A stretch of DNA of 11,036 nucleotides from Nitrospinota bacterium (GTDB lineage: Bacteria > Nitrospinota > Nitrospinia > UBA9942 > JAHJSF01). The notes below the pieces were generated by a model. That model made no database searches and was not told the DNA's origin. It saw only the letters and a program-made list of their open reading frames with translations. The stretch is taken from positions 1 through 11,036 of the forward strand of contig JAHJSF010000173.1 of NCBI GenBank assembly GCA_018830405.1. The letters are read 5' to 3'. Positions within the stretch are counted from its first letter, which is position 1; every line of letters starts with the position of its first letter. A program made the position numbers and the translations under genes. Of the stretch, positions 5,362-11,036 are shown one piece after another.

Positions 5362-5371
5362 CAACGGTAAA

Positions 5372-6568
5372 ATGATGATCGATATATTAAAAATAGTTTT
5401 AATCTTCACCTTCATCCTACTCCTATTGAGGAAAAAATTGGGGGTAGGATATGTCCTTATAGCCGCCTCGGCCCTCCTCTCGATGGCCTATCTGATGAAA
5501 CCGGCTGAGGTGTTAGACACAATATCGAATACCGTAACCTCCAAAATAACCTTCGAGCTATTCATCGCCCTGACGTTTATCAGAATGCTCGAGATAATAT
5601 TGAGGGAAGAAGATATTCTGCACGATATGATGGTGGCCATGAAGGGACTTATAAGGAGACGGCGGTGGGTAGTTATATCTATGCCCCTCCTGATAGGCCT
5701 TCTCCCCTCGATAGGGGGGGCCTACTTCTCCGCCCCGATGGTTGAAGAGGCCACTAAAGATATGGGTCTCTCCAGAGAGGATAAGGCCTTTACCAACTAT
5801 TGGTACCGCCACCCCTGGGAATTTATCCTCCCCCTCTACCCGGGAATAATTCTGGCCGCGGCCCTGACCGGTAAAGGACTAAGGGCCTTTATCCTCCACA
5901 ACCTCTCCTACTCGGTAACCATGCTTATAATCGGAGGGTTCTTCGCCATGAAGGGAATTAAGGGAAAAGGGAGCAAGGAGAACGGGCTAACCAAGAAGGG
6001 GCTCATCTCCTTTTCCCCCATAATAATACTTCTCCTGTTGGTAATGATATTCCATATCCCTGTCCACTATGCCCTGGTATTCGTGGTGGCGGCACTTCTC
6101 GCCCTGTTCCGCTACGATTATGAACGGCTTAAGAAGGTATTCAAATATGGGTTCTCCCCCGATATAGTCTTTCTTATTTTGGGGGTTATGCTCTTTAAAG
6201 AAACGCTGGTCACTTCGGGGGCGGTCAAAAATCTGACCATATTCTTTGAGGCCACGGGGATACCGATATTCCCTATCCTCTTCCTTCTCCCTTTTGTTTG
6301 CGGTCTTTTGACCGGACTGACCGTCGGTTCGATAGGGGCAACCTTCCCCCTAATCATCAGCATCTACGGGACAAATATGGCCGGGATGTCATTCGCCTTC
6401 GCCGCAGGTTATGTAGGGGTACTACTATCGCCGGTTCATGTCTGCCTTATATTGACAACGAAATATTTTGAGGCCAATATGTGGAAGATATATAAGAAAC
6501 TTATACCGGCAACCCTTTCCATTATGGGGGTGGCCCTGATTCAATATCTCTTTTTGACGCTAAGGTAA
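5372..6568 (+). CDS. DUF401 family multi-spanning membrane protein
   Basis: A 398-residue, very hydrophobic inner-membrane protein with about 11-12 predicted spans (for example 4-20, 24-42, 60-77, 99-116, 150-166, 173-192, 212-247, 263-283, 296-318, 342-362, 376-396). It carries motifs I associate with DUF401: PSIGGAYFSAPMVEEA (112-127), NYWYRHPWEFILPLYPGIIL (142-161), GLTVGSIGATFPL (315-327) and GYVGVLLSPVHVCL (346-359). Repeated Gly/Pro breaks with polar residues inside spans look like a secondary transporter, but the family has no agreed function that I know. The start is ATGATG, so initiation at 5372 or 5375 cannot be decided. The sugar-kinase-like gene follows 15 bp later on the same strand. 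Confidence 0.85.
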   Translation: MMIDILKIVLIFTFILLLLRKKLGVGYVLIAASALLSMAYLMKPAEVLDTISNTVTSKITFELFIALTFIRMLEIILREEDILHDMMVAMKGLIRRRRWVVISMPLLIGLLPSIGGAYFSAPMVEEATKDMGLSREDKAFTNYWYRHPWEFILPLYPGIILAAALTGKGLRAFILHNLSYSVTMLIIGGFFAMKGIKGKGSKENGLTKKGLISFSPIIILLLLVMIFHIPVHYALVFVVAALLALFRYDYERLKKVFKYGFSPDIVFLILGVMLFKETLVTSGAVKNLTIFFEATGIPIFPILFLLPFVCGLLTGLTVGSIGATFPLIISIYGTNMAGMSFAFAAGYVGVLLSPVHVCLILTTKYFEANMWKIYKKLIPATLSIMGVALIQYLFLTLR

Positions 6569-6583
6569 CAGCAGGATAAATTT

Positions 6584-7585
6584 ATGCTTTCCGATAAAAA
6601 TATAGAGACCATAGAAACATTTTTAGGTAGACCCAAAAACAATCTTTCCATAGATAAGATAAAGGGGGATGCCTCCGACAGGCAATATTACAGGGTTGGT
6701 TATGGGGAGGATAAGTCGGTCATCATCATGCTCCTCCCCTCTCCGGTTGAGTCTAACCTCCCCTATATAGAGGTTCAGCAGATTCTTAAAAGGTCCGGAA
6801 TAGCCGTCCCCGAAACGTATCACTACGCCCCAAAAGAGGGGCTGCTGATAATCGAGGATTGCGGCGATATCTCCCTTGAGCAGCTCCTCCTTGGAACAAC
6901 CAACCAAACCAAAAAGGAGAATATCTACAAAAGATGCATCGACATAATAGTTGAGATACAGACCAATATCGTTGATGAAGAGAAAGGAGAGGCGGCCTTC
7001 AAGTTGGCCTTTGATGAGGAGAAGCTTATCCGGGAACTAAACTTCATGCTCGAACACCTCGTAAATGGTCTCTTTAAACAAAAGATGACCGATACCGACC
7101 GAGAAGAAACGGCAACAATATTCGGTAATCTCTGCAAAGAGCTGGCCGATGAGCCGCGTGTTTTTACCCACCGCGACTATCATAGCCGCAACATCATGGT
7201 GAAGGGAGATAGGCTGATTTTAATCGACTTTCAGGACGCCAGAATGGGCCCCGCCCAATACGACCTGGTATCCCTCCTCAGAGATTCCTATTCACCTATC
7301 GATGATTCGATGCTGAACAGGCTGATAGATTACTATATTGAAAAAAGAGGGGGGATTGATAGAAAAAGATTTATCCGAATATTTGATTTGATGACCCTGC
7401 AGAGGTCGCTCAAGGCAGCCGGGACATTTGCCTTTCAGAATGAGATGAAGAAAAACAACAGCTATCTAAAATACCTTCCACCCGTCTTGGGCTACGCCGG
7501 AGGGGTAATCAAAAAATATGAGGAACTGGAGAGATTTAAAACGGTTTTCGAGAGGTACATCGACTCCCCCCTGAAATCTATTTAG
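6584..7585 (+). CDS. AmgK-like APH-family sugar kinase
   Basis: A 333-residue soluble kinase of the aminoglycoside phosphotransferase/choline kinase fold. KGDASDRQYYRV (27-38) is the nucleotide-binding start. IIEDCGDISLEQLL (89-102) is the hinge. THRDYHSRNIM (195-205) is the catalytic loop with D198 and N203, and LIDFQDARMGPAQYDLVSLLRDSY (213-236) carries the metal-binding D215. The phrase DFQDAR.GP..YDLVSLLRD is characteristic of AmgK, the anomeric N-acetylmuramate/N-acetylglucosamine kinase of peptidoglycan recycling. No MurU nucleotidyltransferase is adjacent, so the substrate is inferred. AGGA is 8 nt before the ATG. It shares a likely transcript with the DUF401 gene and its 3' end overlaps the convergent histidine kinase by 8 bp. 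Confidence 0.85.
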   Translation: MLSDKNIETIETFLGRPKNNLSIDKIKGDASDRQYYRVGYGEDKSVIIMLLPSPVESNLPYIEVQQILKRSGIAVPETYHYAPKEGLLIIEDCGDISLEQLLLGTTNQTKKENIYKRCIDIIVEIQTNIVDEEKGEAAFKLAFDEEKLIRELNFMLEHLVNGLFKQKMTDTDREETATIFGNLCKELADEPRVFTHRDYHSRNIMVKGDRLILIDFQDARMGPAQYDLVSLLRDSYSPIDDSMLNRLIDYYIEKRGGIDRKRFIRIFDLMTLQRSLKAAGTFAFQNEMKKNNSYLKYLPPVLGYAGGVIKKYEELERFKTVFERYIDSPLKSI

Positions 7586-10034
7586 TCTTCCCTCTTTCCA
7601 AAACCTCTCTGATGGCTCGGGCTAAATTTTCGCCGCTTAACGGTTTAGTCAAGAAGGCCCCTATCCTCATCGACTTGGCCTCCTCCTCTGAGAGGGTTTC
7701 GCTGTAACCGCTTAATATGATGCCCGGAAAATCGGGGTTAATCTCAAATACCTTTTCGGCCAGCTCCTTCCCTGTCATTTTGGGCATCGTCTGGTCGGTT
7801 ATAAGGAGATCAAACCTATCCGGTTCTTTCTTAAATATTTCGAGGGCCTCAAGGGGGTCAGCTACGGGAGTGACATCGTAACCGAGCCGCATGGTCATTT
7901 TGGTTATAACCTCAAGGACAGCAGGGTCATCATCGACCAGAAGTATCTTCTCGCTGCCGGTAGGGGGAGAGGCAGGAACCGCAATATCAACAGAGACCCT
8001 TTCCCCCCCTATCTCCGGCAAATAGACATTGAAGGTCGTTCCCTCCCCTTCTACACTATCAAAATCTACATACCCCCCATAGTCGATAACTATGGCATGG
8101 ACAACAGACAACCCTATCCCCGTCCCCTCCCCCTTGGCTTTAGTTGTAAAGTAGGGGTCAAAGATATACCCCCTATCCTTTGGGGGAATTCCCTTCCCAT
8201 TATCCTTGACGGAGAGGTGGATATATCTGCCGGGGGGACACTCCTCCGCCAACCTATCTTCTGAGACTATGTCTATCCTCCTAAGGTCTATCTCAATCTT
8301 CCCCTTCTTCCCGCCGATGGCCTGATAGGCGTTGGTAACCAAGTTTAGCAATATCTGCTGTAACTCCGTCGAGTCCCCCATGACGGGCCTCCCCTTCTCA
8401 TCTATTGTTAACTCTATTTCGATGGTTGAAGGAATGGAGGAACGGAGGAGCCTAACCGTTTCCTTAACAATATTCTGCATCAGTACCGGCTGTTTTTCTA
8501 CCTCCTCTTGTCGGCTAAACCTAAGTATCTGCTTAACCAACTCTTTGGCCCGGGTGGCCGCCGTCAAAACCTTCTTAAGGTCATCACAGACATCGCCATC
8601 TTTGGGGGTCTTGTTAAGGGCAATCTCGGTATAGCCGAGTATGGGGGAGAGCATATTGTTAAGGTCGTGGGCAATACCGCCGGCCAAACTCCCGATAGCC
8701 TCCATCTTTTCAACCTGCCGCATCTTCTCTTCAGCCTTTTTGACATAGGTAAGGTCGGTAAATATCCCTTGGATAACCTTTCTCCCCTCAAGCTTAAAGG
8801 TACTTGTACTTATCTGAACGGGGATATTCTCTCCTCGGCTGTTTCTCACAAATATATCTGTAAGCACACTATTCTTTTCATCCCTTTGGGTTCTGAATGT
8901 TTGGGCGTAATGCTCTCTATCTTCGGGGGGATGGAGTTCGGTCTGGTGCATGGTTAAGATCTTTTTCAGGGGGAGCCTCATAAGCCTTTCGGCCGCCTTG
9001 TTGGCCTCAATAATCATCCCTGTCTCGGCATCGGTAATAAATATGGCATCATTGGCCAGCTCTATAAGTTTTTGATATTTGTTTTTGGCCGCGGCAAGAC
9101 TTGCCTGACTCTCCCTATTAGCCAGGTCTGTCCTTAGGGAAATAATCCCATAGCTCAAATCCCCGGCCAACTGGGTGAGGAGTTTGACCTCGTCCCGGTC
9201 AAAAATGTCGGCCTCGGAGGTATAAATATTCACCGCCCCGATAGGGACATTCTTATAGATCAGAGGGAGGGCAATGGATGAGACATAACCCCTCTTGGCC
9301 GCCTCCGCACTCCAAGGGAGATAACTAGGATCGGTTTGAGAATTTCCACATATTGCAGGTTTCCCTGAACGGATAGCCCGGCCGGTAGGTCCTCGCCCCC
9401 TCTCATCATCCCCCCAACTGATATCGGCCTTGGCCAGATATCCTTCCTCCTTCCCATACCAGGCCATCGGCTTAACGCTCTTGGCTTCGTCATTCATAGC
9501 ATAGCCTACCCAGGCCATCGTGTATCCCCCAACCTCGACCAGAAGCCGGCACAACTGGTATATAAGCTCCTTCTCTGCCTTTATATAGATAAGCAGATTG
9601 TTGCATTCAATCAGGGTTTTTAGAGCCCGGTTTGTTTTTAACCCCTTCTTCTCGCTCTTTTTACGCTCGGTGATATCTTTGGCTACATGAATGACTTTTT
9701 TTATGGAACCATCCGGTTCGGGGATAGGGGCAACGGTAACAAGATAGGTCCCCCCGAGCCCCTCCATCTCCATATCCATAGTTTCGGGGTGCTTAGAATT
9801 TATCAGCGCCTCGTGGGGACAGCCTTCGGGGGGGTGGTTGGAACAGTGAAACAATTCGTAACAGGAGGTCCCGACAAGTTCTGATTCCTTCTTTCCCAGA
9901 ACCTTTTCGACGGCCGGGTTGACGGCCAAAATGGTATGGTTTCGGTCGAGGATAATCACCAGGTCTCTCATGGCGTTGAAGACAACCTTCCAATCCAGAT
10001 CGACCGTTCTACCACTATTTTGCGCCTTGGCCAT
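7578..10034 (-). CDS. Hybrid sensor histidine kinase (PAS-GAF-PAS-HisKA-HATPase-REC)
   Basis: An 818-residue signalling protein with no membrane segment, so probably a cytoplasmic sensor. Domains in order: PAS at about 15-125 (ending in the KDITERKKSE linker), GAF at about 140-300, PAS at about 318-435, and HisKA with the phosphorylated H456 in GGIAHDLNN. An ATPase domain follows with N box (LLNLVTNAY, N564/N568), DNGKGI (611-616), FDPYFTTK (625-632) and GEGTGIGL (635-642). The C-terminal receiver (696-815) has acidic residues D701-D703, phosphoacceptor D747, S775 and K797. The first PAS has a Cys/His cluster, C58, H63, C64, H67, C72, H74. AGGAG just ahead of the ATG supports the start. The signal, the downstream partner and the output are unknown. 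It is divergent from the RmuC-like gene. Confidence 0.95.
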   Translation of the reverse strand: MAKAQNSGRTVDLDWKVVFNAMRDLVIILDRNHTILAVNPAVEKVLGKKESELVGTSCYELFHCSNHPPEGCPHEALINSKHPETMDMEMEGLGGTYLVTVAPIPEPDGSIKKVIHVAKDITERKKSEKKGLKTNRALKTLIECNNLLIYIKAEKELIYQLCRLLVEVGGYTMAWVGYAMNDEAKSVKPMAWYGKEEGYLAKADISWGDDERGRGPTGRAIRSGKPAICGNSQTDPSYLPWSAEAAKRGYVSSIALPLIYKNVPIGAVNIYTSEADIFDRDEVKLLTQLAGDLSYGIISLRTDLANRESQASLAAAKNKYQKLIELANDAIFITDAETGMIIEANKAAERLMRLPLKKILTMHQTELHPPEDREHYAQTFRTQRDEKNSVLTDIFVRNSRGENIPVQISTSTFKLEGRKVIQGIFTDLTYVKKAEEKMRQVEKMEAIGSLAGGIAHDLNNMLSPILGYTEIALNKTPKDGDVCDDLKKVLTAATRAKELVKQILRFSRQEEVEKQPVLMQNIVKETVRLLRSSIPSTIEIELTIDEKGRPVMGDSTELQQILLNLVTNAYQAIGGKKGKIEIDLRRIDIVSEDRLAEECPPGRYIHLSVKDNGKGIPPKDRGYIFDPYFTTKAKGEGTGIGLSVVHAIVIDYGGYVDFDSVEGEGTTFNVYLPEIGGERVSVDIAVPASPPTGSEKILLVDDDPAVLEVITKMTMRLGYDVTPVADPLEALEIFKKEPDRFDLLITDQTMPKMTGKELAEKVFEINPDFPGIILSGYSETLSEEEAKSMRIGAFLTKPLSGENLARAIREVLERGKTK

Positions 10035-10075
10035 AACCGCTCCTGAGATGATGCTATACAGCAGTAATAATTAGT

Positions 10076-10104
10076 ATCCTATACTCAGTCACTACGCTAA
10101 GCAA
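10076..10104 (-). promoter_or_regulatory. Candidate promoter of the histidine kinase gene
   Basis: On the minus strand TTGCTT (10104-10099) and TAGGAT (10081-10076) are 17 bp apart. Matches to consensus are moderate (three of six and four of six). Spacing and position, about 40 bp ahead of the ATG, are suitable. No operator is evident. Confidence 0.35.
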
Positions 10105-10158
10105 CCCCCAAAAGGGACGGAAGGGATGGAGAGGAGCAAGATTCCCCCCCTCCCCCTA

Positions 10159-10167
10159 TGGTATAAT
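10159..10167 (+). promoter_or_regulatory. Extended -10 promoter of the RmuC-like gene
   Basis: A perfect TATAAT (10162-10167) is preceded by TGG (10159-10161), the extended -10 pattern, which can work without a good -35. The region where a -35 would lie has no recognisable hexamer. The expected start is near 10174, about 30 nt before the ATG at 10204, with AAAGGA (10189-10194) as ribosome binding site. Confidence 0.6.
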
Positions 10168-10203
10168 CCGGTAGTTATTATTCTCTCTAAAGGAATTAAA
10201 TTT

Positions 10204-11036
10204 ATGGCTGATACGTCACTAATATTGCTCATAGTAGTTGTCATCCTCGCCTTGGCCAACCTTATCATCTCAGTCAAAAAAAGGGGCGACTCGGCTATGG
10301 AGACGCGCCTGAAAGAGGTGGAAACGGCCATACTCAAGTTCGATACTATCTTGGGTAAAACGGAAGAATCGATCAAGAATGAATTCCAGAGAAACCGAAC
10401 GGAGATAAACGAGATATCAAAGACAAACAGAGAAGAGATGGCAAAATCGCTGGCCTCCTTCGAAGAACGCTTTTCAAGGAATGCCAAAGAACTGAAGGAG
10501 GGAATTGAAAAACAGCTCAACTATATAAGGGAGGACAATAATAAGCAGATAGCCGAGATGAGAAACACGGTTGACGAAAAACTGCAAACCACCTTGGAGA
10601 AACGTCTCGGGGAATCGTTCAAACAGGTCAGCGAACGGTTGGAACTTGTCCATAAAGGTTTGGGGGATATGCAGACCTTGGCCACCGGTGTGGGGGATCT
10701 AAAGAAGGTTCTTAGCAATGTTAAGACAAGAGGAATTATAGGAGAATACCAGCTCGGCAATATACTTGAACAGATTTTCTCCCCCAGCCAGTATGCCAAA
10801 AATGTGGCCACCAAGAAGGGGAGCCGAGCCAATATAGAGTATGCCATAAAATACCCCGGCAATAGCCCAGGCCAGCATATCTGGCTCCCTATCGATGCCA
10901 AGTTTCCGCAGGAGGATTACAATAGACTAATTGATGCCTATGATGCCGGGGATGTGGGTGAGATAGAAATTCAGAGAAAAAATCTTCTCAAAACCATCGA
11001 GAGCTTTGCCAAAGATATCAGTGACAAATATATAGA
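10204..11036 (+). CDS. rmuC: RmuC-family protein, 5' part (runs off the window)
   Basis: The open frame runs 277 codons from ATG at 10204 to the window end without a stop. AAAGGA 9 nt upstream marks the start. An N-terminal membrane anchor (about residues 5-23) is followed by a long charged coiled-coil region (about 30-150). The RmuC domain then begins: RGIIGEYQLGNILEQIF (about 177-193), an ANIEYAIKYPG segment, and IWLPIDAKFPQEDYNRL, the nuclease-like core with the DAK motif in place of the more usual DSK. RmuC limits recombination at inverted repeats in E. coli and belongs to a predicted PD-(D/E)XK-like group. Biochemical activity is not established. About 100-200 residues are probably missing beyond the window. 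Confidence 0.88.
   Translation, partial: MADTSLILLIVVVILALANLIISVKKRGDSAMETRLKEVETAILKFDTILGKTEESIKNEFQRNRTEINEISKTNREEMAKSLASFEERFSRNAKELKEGIEKQLNYIREDNNKQIAEMRNTVDEKLQTTLEKRLGESFKQVSERLELVHKGLGDMQTLATGVGDLKKVLSNVKTRGIIGEYQLGNILEQIFSPSQYAKNVATKKGSRANIEYAIKYPGNSPGQHIWLPIDAKFPQEDYNRLIDAYDAGDVGEIEIQRKNLLKTIESFAKDISDKYI

Larger units (their letters stand above)
4875..5371. other. Repeat-rich gap between divergent recO and the DUF401 gene
   Basis: About 500 bp with no established gene. It contains a possible 32-codon ORF on the minus strand (4884-4982), hairpin repeat type 2 copy 2 with its flank (5001-5066), an AT-rich spacer, foldback repeat copy C (5115-5309) with a type 2 hairpin embedded in it, and a rightward promoter (5334-5361). 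I could not pick a recO promoter with confidence. Confidence 0.7.

Overview
The window looks like a chromosomal stretch from a Gram-negative, probably free-living bacterium: it encodes a TonB/TolA-type envelope protein, a PAS-GAF hybrid histidine kinase and several single-copy housekeeping genes. The frequent AGG/AGA arginine and ATA isoleucine codons, the style of the kinase and the abundant small intergenic repeats would suit an uncultivated deltaproteobacterial (Desulfobacterota) or Nitrospirota-like lineage. That placement is an impression, not a demonstration.

Layout. 1-135: edge-truncated copy (A) of a foldback repeat. 189-1172 (-): RNase Z-like metallo-beta-lactamase protein. 1223-1288: short hairpin repeat. 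1327-1411 (-): tRNA-Leu(UAG) with encoded CCA. 1412-1908: gene-free tract holding foldback copy B, a strong promoter aimed back at the tRNA, a third repeat type and a G/C-rich hairpin. 1909-4128 (+): tight run folE, tonB/tolA-like gene, mutM. 4107-4874 (-): recO, overlapping mutM tail to tail. 4875-5371: repeat-rich gap with a possible 32-codon ORF, a second hairpin repeat, foldback copy C and a promoter. 5372-7585 (+): DUF401 membrane protein and an AmgK-like sugar kinase. 7578-10034 (-): soluble hybrid histidine kinase, overlapping the kinase gene tail to tail. 10035-10203: divergent promoter region. 10204-end (+): start of an RmuC-family gene.

Working together. folE starts pterin/folate synthesis from GTP. 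mutM, recO and the RmuC-like gene concern DNA repair and recombination, but only mutM shares an apparent operon with folE. The DUF401 and AmgK-like genes probably form a two-gene transcription unit and may handle a small, possibly sugar-derived, solute.

The most unusual content is the non-coding repeats. Three copies of a roughly 161-bp foldback element are present. One sits between a near-consensus promoter and the mature 5' end of tRNA-Leu. In another, the loop of the central hairpin has been replaced by the hairpin core of a different repeat family. I saw no CRISPR array, phage gene, transposase, toxin-antitoxin pair or recognisable defence system. No new protein system is evident.
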